Assembly: GCF_019334315.1 (NCBI RefSeq)
Contig: NZ_JAHWGL010000004.1
Span: 42,056-106,055 of the forward strand
Reading direction: 5' to 3'
Length of the DNA: 64,000 nucleotides
Source: Hymenobacter profundi
Lineage (GTDB): Bacteria; Bacteroidota; Bacteroidia; Cytophagales; Hymenobacteraceae
Below, piece after piece: positions 26,588 through 35,908 of this stretch. Both the position numbers and the translations under genes were made by a program. The notes under the pieces are model-generated. The model made no database searches. It was not told where the DNA came from and was given only the letters and a program-made list of their open reading frames with translations. Each line of letters opens with the position of its first letter. Within the stretch, counting starts at the first letter, position 1.

Positions 26588-28090
26588 ATGGAGCACCCGC
26601 TTTCCCTCTACAATACCCTCACGCGCCGCAAGGCCCCGTTCGAACCTCTACACGCGCCGTTTGTGGGTGTGTATCTGTGCGGCCCTACCGTCTACAGCGA
26701 GGCGCACCTAGGCAATGCCCGTGGCCCGGTGGTGTTTGATGTGCTGACGCGCTACCTGCGCTACCTTGGCTACACCGTGCGCTACGTGCGCAACATCACC
26801 GACGTAGGCCACCTCGAAAGCGACGCCGACGAGGGTGAGGACAAACTGGCAAAGAAGGCCCGCGCCCAGCAGCTGGAGCCCATGCAAGTGGCCGAAACCT
26901 ACGCCCACCGCTACCACCACCACATGGCGCAGTTGGGCAACTTGCCGCCCGACATCGAGCCTCGTGCCTCTGGCCACATCACCGAGCAAATCACGATGAT
27001 CGAGGAAATCATCGCCAACGGCTTTGCCTACGAGGTGAACGGCTCAGTGTATTTCGATGTGCCTACCTACAACGAGAGCCACAACTACGGCAAGCTCTCC
27101 AACCGCAACATCGACGAGCTGTTGGCCGGCACCCGCGACAACTTGGCGGGCCAGAGCGAGAAACGCTCCCCGCTGGACTTTGCGTTGTGGAAAAACGCGT
27201 CGCCCGAGCACATTATGCGCTGGCCCTCACCCTGGGGCGAAGGCTTTCCGGGCTGGCACCTGGAGTGCTCGGCCATGAGCCGCAAGTACCTGGGCAAGGA
27301 GTTCGACATCCACGGCGGTGGACTGGACCTGATGTTTCCGCACCACGAGTGCGAAATTGCCCAGAGCCAAGCCAGTCACTCGCACACCGATGAGTCGCAG
27401 GTATGGATGCACAACAACATGATTACGGTGAACGGCACGAAGATGAGCAAGTCGACGGGCAACTTCATCACCCTCACCGACTTGTTTGCCGGCACCACCG
27501 AGGCGCTGTCGCAGGTGTTTTCGCCCATGGTGGTGCGCTTCTTCCTGCTGCAAGCCCACTACCGCTCGCCCGTAGATGTGACGGAGGACGGCTTGCAAGC
27601 CGCCCGCAAAGGCTACCGTAAGCTCATGAACGGCCTGCGCCTACTCGACAAGCTGGCCCTACCCGAAGGTACCGAGCGCGCCCCCGACACTGAAAAGGCC
27701 GATGCTGAGCTGCGCAAGCTGACGGCCGACTGCTTCGTGGGCCTCAACGACGACCTGAACACGGCCCGCTGCGTGGCCAGCCTGTTCAACCTGCTGCGCA
27801 AGCTGAACGGCTACGGAGCCAATCTGGCTACCCTCGCCAACGTGAGCGAGGCTGCGTTGCAGGAAACTACCGCTGCCTACCGTGCGTTGGTGACCGACAT
27901 TCTGGGCCTGGCCGACGAGCCTCGCGCCGACGCCGAGCAACTGCTGCACCTCACGCTGCACTTCTACCAAGAAGCCAAAGCTGCCAAAGACTACGCAAAA
28001 GTGGACGAAATCCGGGCCGCGCTTAAAGAGCAGGGCATTGTGGTGAAAGACACCAAAGCAGGTGTTGATTGGGCGTACAGCGAAGAGTAG
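26588..28090 (+). CDS. cysS: Cysteinyl-tRNA synthetase
   Basis: This class I synthetase attaches cysteine to tRNA(Cys). The 500-aa sequence has the zinc/active-site opening [18 protein letters not shown] (the HIGH-like motif is HLGN), the specificity helix [34 protein letters not shown], and KMSKS at residues 285-289. The ATG at 26588 is chosen because the -7 promoter element lies immediately upstream; the longer ORF start at 26516 would not be transcribed. Length and domains are normal for the family. It is transcribed alone. Confidence 0.97.
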   Translation: MEHPLSLYNTLTRRKAPFEPLHAPFVGVYLCGPTVYSEAHLGNARGPVVFDVLTRYLRYLGYTVRYVRNITDVGHLESDADEGEDKLAKKARAQQLEPMQVAETYAHRYHHHMAQLGNLPPDIEPRASGHITEQITMIEEIIANGFAYEVNGSVYFDVPTYNESHNYGKLSNRNIDELLAGTRDNLAGQSEKRSPLDFALWKNASPEHIMRWPSPWGEGFPGWHLECSAMSRKYLGKEFDIHGGGLDLMFPHHECEIAQSQASHSHTDESQVWMHNNMITVNGTKMSKSTGNFITLTDLFAGTTEALSQVFSPMVVRFFLLQAHYRSPVDVTEDGLQAARKGYRKLMNGLRLLDKLALPEGTERAPDTEKADAELRKLTADCFVGLNDDLNTARCVASLFNLLRKLNGYGANLATLANVSEAALQETTAAYRALVTDILGLADEPRADAEQLLHLTLHFYQEAKAAKDYAKVDEIRAALKEQGIVVKDTKAGVDWAYSEE

Positions 28091-28140
28091 GTTTGTCGTT
28101 AACGCAATACGTTTTGACGTAGAAAATCACTTCGTCTGAC

Positions 28141-28169
28141 CGTCATTCTGGGCTTGTCGAGGAATGACG
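28141..28169. repeat. GTCAT-type intergenic palindrome (short copy)
   Basis: CGTCATTC (28141-28148) and GAATGACG (28162-28169) form an 8-bp inverted repeat around GGGCTTGTCGA, a small member of the palindromic repeat family seen at 31441, 54857 and 60745. Confidence 0.5.
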
Positions 28170-28197
28170 TTCTTAGCGCGCTATTTATTTCAATAAA

Positions 28198-29220
28198 ATG
28201 ACCCAAAAATTCTCCTGGCTGGCTCCTGCGCTGGCGTTGCTGCTGCTCGTAACGGGTTGTAAGAAAGACAACCAGGCCGAAACCACCGCCACCGCACCCG
28301 AAACGCCTGCCCTACCCAAAGCCCCCGCTTTCAACGCCGACTCGGCCTATGCCTACACAGCTAAGCAGGTAGCGTTTGGGCCGCGTGTGCCCAACTCCAA
28401 GGCCCACGTAGCCACCGGCAACTGGATTGTAGACAAGTTTAAAAGCTTTGGGCTAAGTGTGCGCGAGCAGCCGTTTGAGGCGATGGCGTTTGATGGTAAG
28501 ATGCTGCGCAGCCGCAACATCATTGCGCAGTTCAACCCGCAGGCGGGGCGGCGCGTGGCGGTGTTTGCCCACTGGGACACGCGCCCGTTTGCTGATAAAG
28601 ACAAAGAGAACAAAAACGCCCCGCTCGATGGGGCCAGCGACGGCGCCAGCGGCGTGGGCATTGCCTTGGAAATGGCCCGCCAGCTCAGCATGCAGCCCGA
28701 TAGCCTGGAGCCCAATGTGGGCGTCGACTTTATCCTGTTCGACTCGGAAGACTACGGTTATGACGAATCGACCCAGAGCGACCTGAAAAACCGCATTACC
28801 GACGGTACCGATAGCTGGTGCCTGGGCTCACAATATTGGGCCAAGAACAAGGTGCCAGCTAATTATAACCCTAGCTTCGGCATTCTGCTGGATATGGTAG
28901 GCGCTCAAAACGCCAAATTCAGCCGCGAGGAGCTGTCGGTGCAGAACGCTAAAGACGTAGTAGATAAGGTGTGGAATAACGCCTCCAACCTCGGCTACTC
29001 CGACTACTTCCTGTTCCAAAGCGCCCCCGGTATCGACGACGACCACGTATACACCAATCAGGCCGGTGTGCGCACTATCGACATCATCGACCACCTACCC
29101 GTAGGCGACGAGTACTTCCCCGCCTACCACCACACTACCCTCGATAATATGGACATCATCGACAAGCGCACGCTGAAAGCCGTGGGCCAAACGGTGCTGA
29201 CGACGATTTACGGCGAGTAA
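28198..29220 (+). CDS. M28-family zinc peptidase / glutaminyl cyclase-like lipoprotein
   Basis: This 340-aa exported lipoprotein (lipobox LLLVTGC near residue 21) has an M28 fold: HWDTRPF with the first zinc ligands, DGASDGASGVGIALEMAR, DSEDYG, LLDMVGAQN and the final histidine in YFPAYHHTTLDNMD. This pattern is closest to bacterial glutaminyl-peptide cyclotransferases, which cyclise N-terminal glutamine, but aminopeptidase activity cannot be excluded. In Bacteroidota many exported proteins carry N-terminal Gln after signal-peptide cleavage (several in this window do), so a cyclase role is reasonable. It probably acts in the periplasm. Confidence 0.87.
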   Translation: MTQKFSWLAPALALLLLVTGCKKDNQAETTATAPETPALPKAPAFNADSAYAYTAKQVAFGPRVPNSKAHVATGNWIVDKFKSFGLSVREQPFEAMAFDGKMLRSRNIIAQFNPQAGRRVAVFAHWDTRPFADKDKENKNAPLDGASDGASGVGIALEMARQLSMQPDSLEPNVGVDFILFDSEDYGYDESTQSDLKNRITDGTDSWCLGSQYWAKNKVPANYNPSFGILLDMVGAQNAKFSREELSVQNAKDVVDKVWNNASNLGYSDYFLFQSAPGIDDDHVYTNQAGVRTIDIIDHLPVGDEYFPAYHHTTLDNMDIIDKRTLKAVGQTVLTTIYGE

Positions 29221-29230
29221 ACAAGTTATC

Positions 29231-29282
29231 TATAAAAGCAAAGGGCCACCGCGTTACAACGCGGTGGCCCTTTGCTTTTATA
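29231..29282. terminator. Perfect 25-bp bidirectional terminator
   Basis: Arms 29231-29255 and 29258-29282 are perfectly complementary with a 2-nt loop. The element ends the M28 peptidase transcript and, on the other strand, overlaps the LD-carboxypeptidase stop codon. Confidence 0.9.
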
Positions 29283-30180
29283 AGTACTGTAGTTGTGTAC
29301 CGTCCCTATTCACCAGTAGCCGTGCCCTGCGCCCCACCACCAGCGCCATATTTTCGGGCTCGTGGCCTACCGGGAAGCCGTATGCTACCGGGAAATTATA
29401 CTTGTTGGCGTAGGTAGCAATGATTTCCTCGGGCGTCTGCCCGAAAGGCACTGTATTGTCCTGCGGAGCCGAGAAGTGACCGACCACCAAGCCCGCCAGA
29501 TTACGCAGCTTGCCGGTGCGGTCAAGGTGCACCAGCATCCGGTCGATGCTGTAGAGATACTCCTCTACATCCTCTAAAAACAAGATGCGTCCGGCCGTAG
29601 ATACATCGGAAGCGGTGCCAGTAATGGTTTGAAGCAGACTAAGGTTGCCGCCTACCAGCTCACCTTCGGCCGTACCTAAACGGTTGAGCAGGTGCAACGG
29701 CACAGCATACGAAACTGGCTCCCCGAATAGCACCCGCCGCAGACTTTCCAACGATGCCTCACCGCCCGCCTGATGAAATAGCAGCGGCATCACGCCGTGA
29801 ATGCTCGCGTGGCCCAGGGCCAGCAAATGGCAGTTCAGAGCCGTGATGTCGCTGAAGCCGGCTACCCATTTGGGGTTGGCAGCGAAGCCAGAAAAGTCTA
29901 CCTGGTCGAGGATGCGGGTGGTGCCGTAGCCGCCGCGCGCCACCAAAATCGCGCGGATATCGGGGCGGTCCAGCATTTGCTGCAAATCCTGCCGGCGTAC
30001 CTCATCGGAGCCGCCAAACTGATGCTGCGCGACGTTGGTGGACGCACCCAGTACTACCTCTAGGCCCCATGCAGTGAGGGTAGCAACGGCGGCGGCAAGC
30101 TCTTCGTGCGAGGCTTTGCGGGCGGTGCAAACAATGGCAACCCGGTCGCCGGGTCGGAGGGTAGGAGGGAGGGTAGGCAT
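29278..30180 (-). CDS. LD-carboxypeptidase (S66 family)
   Basis: This 300-aa serine peptidase cleaves the L,D-bond of murein tetrapeptides, releasing D-alanine during peptidoglycan recycling; relatives include MccF-type immunity proteins. The S66 landmarks are present: PGDRVAIVCTARKA at the start, ARGGYGTTRIL, the nucleophile motif GFSDITALN, the Glu-containing LFLEDVEEYLYSIDRM and the histidine in GFPVGHEPEN. I start at the ATG at 30180, just downstream of a TAGGTTTG promoter element. A cytoplasmic location is expected because no signal peptide is visible. Confidence 0.9.
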   Translation of the reverse strand: MPTLPPTLRPGDRVAIVCTARKASHEELAAAVATLTAWGLEVVLGASTNVAQHQFGGSDEVRRQDLQQMLDRPDIRAILVARGGYGTTRILDQVDFSGFAANPKWVAGFSDITALNCHLLALGHASIHGVMPLLFHQAGGEASLESLRRVLFGEPVSYAVPLHLLNRLGTAEGELVGGNLSLLQTITGTASDVSTAGRILFLEDVEEYLYSIDRMLVHLDRTGKLRNLAGLVVGHFSAPQDNTVPFGQTPEEIIATYANKYNFPVAYGFPVGHEPENMALVVGRRARLLVNRDGTQLQYL

Positions 30181-30201
30181 AACGTAGCAGCTTGTTCGGC
30201 G

Positions 30202-30209
30202 CAAACCTA
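30202..30209 (-). promoter_or_regulatory. Promoter -7 element of LD-carboxypeptidase gene
   Basis: TAGGTTTG on the minus strand matches TAnnTTTG and places the transcription start near 30196, about 16 nt before the ATG. Confidence 0.5.
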
Positions 30210-30248
30210 CTCAACAAACACACTACTTATATAGGTGAACAAGTGTAG

Positions 30249-31283
30249 CTACTGGGCTAGCGCAGTAGCATAGAACTGCGCCAAATGGTGCGCAATCTGC
30301 TCTACCTCAATCAAAAAGCCATCGTGCCCGTAGCGGGAGTCCATTTCGGCGTAGGTGGCGCCGGGAATGTGCTGCGCTAGGAATTGCTGCTCGCTGGGCG
30401 GAAACAGCACATCGGAAGAAATACCCAGAACCAGCGTATGCGCCCGGATGCGGGCCAGTGCTTCTGCTGCGCCTCCTCGTTCCCTACCCAAATTGTGCGA
30501 GTCCATAGCCCTCGATAGCGTTACGTAAGAATACGCATCGAAACGAGCCGCGAGCTTTTGGCCCTGGTAGCGCTGGTAGGCGCTGGCGCGGAAATCAGTG
30601 AGCTTCTCGTCGGTGTCTTCCTGCTGCGTTTGGCCGTAGGCATCGTAGGTGCGGTAGCTGAGGAGCGCTACGGCCCGAGCTGCTTGCAAGCCAGCCTGGC
30701 CGCCGTCGGGTGTGGCCGCGTGGTAGGTAGGGTCAGCCAGAATGGCCATGCGTTGGGCTTCGTTGAAGGCAATGCCCCAGGGCGAATGCCGGGCGCTGGT
30801 AGCCAGCACCACCAAATGCTCGAATAAAGCAGGCTGCTGCACGGCCCACTCCAAGGCTTGTTGCCCGCCTAGCGAGCCACCTATCAGCGTGTGAATTTGT
30901 GTGATGCCCAGGTGCTGGCACAACAACTCGTGGGCGGCCACCTGGTCGCGGATGGTGACCAGGGGAAACGCCTGGTAGGGCGCCGGCGCGCCGGGCGCGG
31001 CTGGCGTGAGCGGCCCCGTGGAGCCGTAGCAGGAGCCCAGCACATTGGCGCACACGATAAACCAGTCGGCCGGATCGTAGTAAAAGCCCGCACCAAACAA
31101 GCCGGGCCACCACGTCAGCACGTCGGCGTTGGCCGTGAGGGCGTGGCACACCCATATCACATTGGTGCCAGCGGCATTCAGCGTACCCCAGGTGCAGTAA
31201 GACACCTGCATCTGGGGTAGGGAGGTGCCACTCTCCAGCGGAAAGGGCTCAGGTGATACAAAAAGGTGAGTTGAATCCTCCAT
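30249..31283 (-). CDS. metX: Homoserine O-acyltransferase (probably O-acetyltransferase)
   Basis: This alpha/beta-hydrolase-fold enzyme activates L-homoserine with an acyl-CoA, the committed step of methionine synthesis. From the ATG at 31283 it is 344 aa. Visible landmarks are VSYCTWGTLNAAGTNVIWVCHALT, NVLGSCYGSTGP, the nucleophile in IGGSLGGQQALEW (Ser137), ISSDVLFPPSEQ with the catalytic Asp, and RYGHDGFLIE with the His. MetX proteins can use acetyl- or succinyl-CoA; the adjacent sulfhydrylase suggests acetyl. It follows metY by 238 bp, with a large hairpin between, so the two may form an attenuated operon. Confidence 0.92.
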   Translation of the reverse strand: MEDSTHLFVSPEPFPLESGTSLPQMQVSYCTWGTLNAAGTNVIWVCHALTANADVLTWWPGLFGAGFYYDPADWFIVCANVLGSCYGSTGPLTPAAPGAPAPYQAFPLVTIRDQVAAHELLCQHLGITQIHTLIGGSLGGQQALEWAVQQPALFEHLVVLATSARHSPWGIAFNEAQRMAILADPTYHAATPDGGQAGLQAARAVALLSYRTYDAYGQTQQEDTDEKLTDFRASAYQRYQGQKLAARFDAYSYVTLSRAMDSHNLGRERGGAAEALARIRAHTLVLGISSDVLFPPSEQQFLAQHIPGATYAEMDSRYGHDGFLIEVEQIAHHLAQFYATALAQ

Positions 31284-31440
31284 AAAACGCGAAAAGCAGG
31301 CAGTGGTACCAGCCGCCGTATTGCGCCCGGTACGCACTTCCTGCGCATAGAATATACCTCAAATTGGAGCCGGTGCCGAGGGAACGTTTAAAAGTCCCAC
31401 CCCAAAAACAAAACCCAGTCGGCACCGGACCAATTAGATT

Positions 31441-31516
31441 GTCATTTCGAACGCAGTGAGAAATCTGAGTGAAGACCCCAGGTTTTACTCAGATTTCTCA
31501 CTGCGTTCGAAATGAC
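31441..31516. repeat. Perfect 30-bp inverted repeat after metY
   Basis: Arms 31441-31470 and 31487-31516 are exact complements; each contains GTCATTTCGAACGCAGTGAG. It starts 5 bp beyond the metY stop. The core resembles the palindromic repeat at 60745. It could act as a transcript end or a stability hairpin between metY and metX. Confidence 0.85.
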
Positions 31517-31520
31517 AGGC

Positions 31521-33242
<1,722 letters not shown>

Positions 33243-33356
33243 TTATAGTTCCCGCCGGCAATACGCCAAGCGGGCAGGAATTGGCACCTGTCGCGCTTCC
33301 GCGGATGGTTGCCAGTGGGTCAGGGAGCCTGTTCTCTCGCCACTTCTGTATAAATC
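33243..33356 (-). promoter_or_regulatory. SAM-I (S-box) riboswitch
   Basis: Read on the minus strand, this leader contains the S-box signature CTGGCAACC followed by GACAGGTGCCAATTCCTGC, a CCCGC/GCGGG stem and a closing P1 helix (TTATA with TATAA at the ends). A perfect promoter lies about 50 nt upstream. S-boxes bind S-adenosylmethionine and repress downstream methionine genes. It precedes metY, and possibly metX by read-through. The element is about 340 nt from the metY start, so control is more likely by termination or RNA structure in between than by direct occlusion of the ribosome site. Confidence 0.85.
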
Positions 33357-33404
33357 TCAAAAAAACTACCCCATCGTGTTGGGGGAGTACCGGGTTGGTG
33401 GTTG

Positions 33405-33435
33405 CAAATGTAAAGGCAGGATTTTAAAATCCAAA
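33405..33435 (-). promoter_or_regulatory. Promoter of the riboswitch-metY transcript
   Basis: On the minus strand TTTG (33435-33432), a 19-nt spacer and TACATTTG (33412-33405) match the complete Bacteroidota promoter. Transcription would begin near 33399, about 45 nt upstream of the riboswitch. Confidence 0.8.
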
Positions 33436-33518
33436 CTTTAATAAAAATATTTTTTTGAAGGCGTAGCAGGAAAAGCAACTGGGCTGCCAGGGTCGTAGGA
33501 GCGAGGGATACACAATAA

Positions 33519-33551
33519 AAAAGCCGCTTTCTATAGTAGAAAGCGGCTTTT
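33519..33551 (-). terminator. Terminator after LysM gene
   Basis: A perfect 15-bp stem (AAAAGCCGCTTTCTA and its complement) with a 3-nt loop, flanked by T/A runs, lies 17 bp past the LysM stop. Confidence 0.88.
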
Positions 33552-33568
33552 CGATATGTTGGATTAGC

Positions 33569-33871
33569 TTAGAGCTTAGGCAACTGAAGCACTTGGCCTA
33601 CCTCGATTTTGTCGGGGTTGCTGCCGATGGTGCCTTTGTTGGCATCATAAATCTGGTGCCACTTGCTGGCGTCGCCGTAGTGATTTTTGGCAATTTTGGA
33701 GAGCGAGTCGCCGCTTACTACCGTGTAGGTTTCGCTCGTGGTAGCTGCTGCGGTAGTGGTATCGGCTTTGCTGTTGCCGAAGAAATCGGTGTCGGCATTG
33801 GCGTTGGGCGTCCCGGCGGCGGGGGCAACAGGTTTTTCTTCGCCTTTATTCAGAAAATCAAAGAGTCCCAT
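33569..33871 (-). CDS. Small LysM-domain protein
   Basis: This 100-aa protein has a single C-terminal LysM domain (about residues 48-99: YTVVSGDSLSKIAKNHYGDASKWHQIYDANK ... VGQVLQLPKL). The N-terminal half is low complexity (Ala/Thr/Asn). LysM binds N-acetylglucosamine glycans such as peptidoglycan. There is no signal peptide; MGLFDFLNKGEEK resembles the start of the YgaU/Kbp group, which are cytoplasmic potassium-binding BON-LysM proteins, but a BON domain is not seen here. Its role is unknown. It has its own terminator. Confidence 0.85.
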   Translation of the reverse strand: MGLFDFLNKGEEKPVAPAAGTPNANADTDFFGNSKADTTTAAATTSETYTVVSGDSLSKIAKNHYGDASKWHQIYDANKGTIGSNPDKIEVGQVLQLPKL

Positions 33872-34098
33872 GATATATCAAATGCTAGGAGGTGAGGGAA
33901 CTAGGAAAAACCGCATGTGGCTGAGCCTCATACGGTCTTGCGTAACTTACGCTTGCCGGGCATTTTGGTTGTGCGGAGCACGGTAGCGCTTGCGTGTGGT
34001 AAACTCTTTCGAGCTAGGGGCGTAGAAGTCGCAATATCGGCGCAGTGCTATACCGTATTGTGCGATTTGCTTTTATTCACCCCATTTCACTCCTCCCT

Positions 34099-34506
34099 AT
34101 GAAACGTTTTCCCCTTTCTTACCTAGCCAGTTTGTTGATGCTGGTGTCTCTGTTCATGGCTAGCTGTAGCTCAGAAAACAAAGTAGGCGAAACCAACCTG
34201 CTCTATGGCACCGACAGCAAAACCTGGACAACTGACAAAGAAACCAATGCCGCCGGCGAAAAAGTGGCCCAAACCAGCGCCGACAAGAAAACAGAGCTAA
34301 AATTCTACGCCAATGGTTCGTTCAATATGTCGTCGCCCGCGCAGAGCATGCAGGGCAACTACACCTTCGACCAAACGGCCAAGAAAATAACCCTCACGCC
34401 TACTGGCGCGCCCAATTCTATGACGTTCGACGTGGTGAACCTGACCAAGGATGAAATCACGCTGAAAGCTCCCGACGGCTCGCAGATGATGCTGGAAGCT
34501 CAATAG
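34099..34506 (+). CDS. Small lipoprotein, lipocalin-like
   Basis: This 135-aa protein starts at the ATG at 34099, which gives a signal peptide and lipobox (FMASC). The mature domain is beta-rich and resembles the small Bacteroidota lipocalin-like families: YGTDSKTWTTDK, TELKFYANGSFNMSS, GNYTFDQTAKKITLT and EITLKAPDGSQMMLE. Such proteins often hold hydrophobic ligands or act as surface lipoproteins; the function is not known. A 26-bp perfect terminator follows. The 227-bp spacer to the LysM gene is divergent and holds an imperfect hairpin near 33910. Confidence 0.7.
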   Translation: MKRFPLSYLASLLMLVSLFMASCSSENKVGETNLLYGTDSKTWTTDKETNAAGEKVAQTSADKKTELKFYANGSFNMSSPAQSMQGNYTFDQTAKKITLTPTGAPNSMTFDVVNLTKDEITLKAPDGSQMMLEAQ

Positions 34507-34541
34507 AAATATTGGGTTTTAAGTGTCGAATTAGCTTTGAC

Positions 34542-34596
34542 ACACAACACAAAAGGCCCGCTGACTATCTTAGTCAGCGGGCCTTTTGTGTTGTGT
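34542..34596. terminator. Perfect 26-bp bidirectional terminator
   Basis: Arms 34542-34567 and 34571-34596 are exact complements with a 3-nt loop. It separates the lipoprotein gene (plus) from the YbhN-like gene (minus). Confidence 0.9.
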
Positions 34597-34612
34597 AGGA
34601 AGGGTAGGCTCA

Positions 34613-35692
34613 TTACGACGCCATAACCTCGGCCGCTGCTCGCCGGCCAAACACCCGGCCTACCCACCGCGGCAGGAAAATGGCGCCGAATACCAGGTAC
34701 AGGTAGTAGGTAGTGATGCGATAGAGTAGCACAATGAAATTGGTCATGGTGGGCGTGCCGATGAATTTGCCGAAGAAGGTAGGGAAAGCACCTTCGGCAA
34801 TACCTGCGCCACCGGGCGTAATAGCCAGCAACAGAATTACTTTGTAGGTAAGGTTGCGGGCGAAAATCATGGCAAAATCGTGGCCCGTAACCTGAATGAA
34901 AGCGGCAATAATGCAGCCGATAACCGCGTAGCGGGCCGTCCAGACGAAAATGGTAGAGAAGATGGCCCGCAGCCAGTAGCCCGAGCCGTTGCCACGCAGC
35001 TGGGCCGAGGCCGCTACCATTTCGGCGCCGTGCTGGTAGGCGCTGCCACGCCACCGCCGCAGCAGCTGCCACGAAAAGAACCGCACCAGAAACCGTCGCA
35101 CCGATATGGGGTTGATAAACAGCGCGTACAACATCAGCCCGGAGTAGAGCGACACCATCACGTAGCTCAGCACAAAGGCAATTTGCAAGGTAGTGATGAG
35201 GCCGCTGTGCAGGGTTTCGTCGGGGTAGAGGCCCTCGCCGGCCAGCAGCACCACTAGCGGAACCAGCACCACATAGTACATATTATCCAGCAGGGCCGTC
35301 ACCATCACATAGGCCAGCGATTTGCCTAACGTAATGCCTTCTTTATTTAGCAGAAAGGGTGCTACCGAGGTGCCGCCTACCGCGGAGGGTAGAACACAGG
35401 AGGCAAATTCCCAGACCATAATTACCTCCATGCTAGCCCGCCAGCTTAATACTTTCTCCGAAATGTGCCGGATGCGGTACATATAGCCCGCATCGCGGGC
35501 AATAAGCACGAGTAGGGTGATAAATAACCAGTGCAATTTTGCATTGGCCAGTGGGGCAAGGTCGCCGGGCTTGTAGCTGCGCCAGAACATGAAGCCCACT
35601 ACACTCAGCCCCAGCAGCACTGGCAGCACGATGCGCGAAGGGCGCAGTTTGTGAAGCAGTTGCTGTTCCTGAGAGTCTTCAATAGGTGGCAT
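34613..35692 (-). CDS. YbhN/LPG-synthase transmembrane family protein
   Basis: This 359-aa integral membrane protein has about eight membrane segments and resembles the transmembrane domain of lysylphosphatidylglycerol synthases (UPF0104/YbhN). Typical features are EFASCVLPSAVGGTSVAPFLLNKEGI, the LLAITPGGAGIAEGAFP motif near the C-terminus, and a basic cytoplasmic loop (LLRRWRGSAYQ). No soluble aminoacyl-transfer domain is attached, so it is not a complete LPG synthase; roles in lipid flipping have been proposed for relatives. The TACTTTTG promoter element at 35721-35714 would put the transcription start after the ATG at 35716, so I use 35692. Confidence 0.85.
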   Translation of the reverse strand: MPPIEDSQEQQLLHKLRPSRIVLPVLLGLSVVGFMFWRSYKPGDLAPLANAKLHWLFITLLVLIARDAGYMYRIRHISEKVLSWRASMEVIMVWEFASCVLPSAVGGTSVAPFLLNKEGITLGKSLAYVMVTALLDNMYYVVLVPLVVLLAGEGLYPDETLHSGLITTLQIAFVLSYVMVSLYSGLMLYALFINPISVRRFLVRFFSWQLLRRWRGSAYQHGAEMVAASAQLRGNGSGYWLRAIFSTIFVWTARYAVIGCIIAAFIQVTGHDFAMIFARNLTYKVILLLAITPGGAGIAEGAFPTFFGKFIGTPTMTNFIVLLYRITTYYLYLVFGAIFLPRWVGRVFGRRAAAEVMAS

Positions 35693-35713
35693 ATGCAGGT
35701 AGGGTAGGGAAAA

Positions 35714-35721
35714 CAAAAGTA
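35714..35721 (-). promoter_or_regulatory. Promoter -7 element of YbhN-like gene
   Basis: TACTTTTG on the minus strand matches TAnnTTTG. It overlaps the earliest candidate start and supports the downstream start at 35692. Confidence 0.5.
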
Positions 35722-35806
35722 GGTATTAATCAGGCTGGCCCGGAATTGGTTGCTAGGCAGTAAGTCAGGAGCAAGGTATCGTACAACCGCGCCTTCGGAA
35801 AAGTCG

Positions 35807-35814
35807 TACCTTTG
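35807..35814 (+). promoter_or_regulatory. Promoter -7 element of dxs
   Basis: TACCTTTG matches TAnnTTTG and would start transcription near 35820, leaving an approximately 90-nt leader before dxs. Confidence 0.55.
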
Positions 35815-35908
35815 TCTAGTGTACGGCATGTAACGTATGGTTGGGTTCGAGCAACGTCATCCGGCCGATTAACCGACACTATTTCTAGCTTATTCTGCTC
35901 TCTCTACG

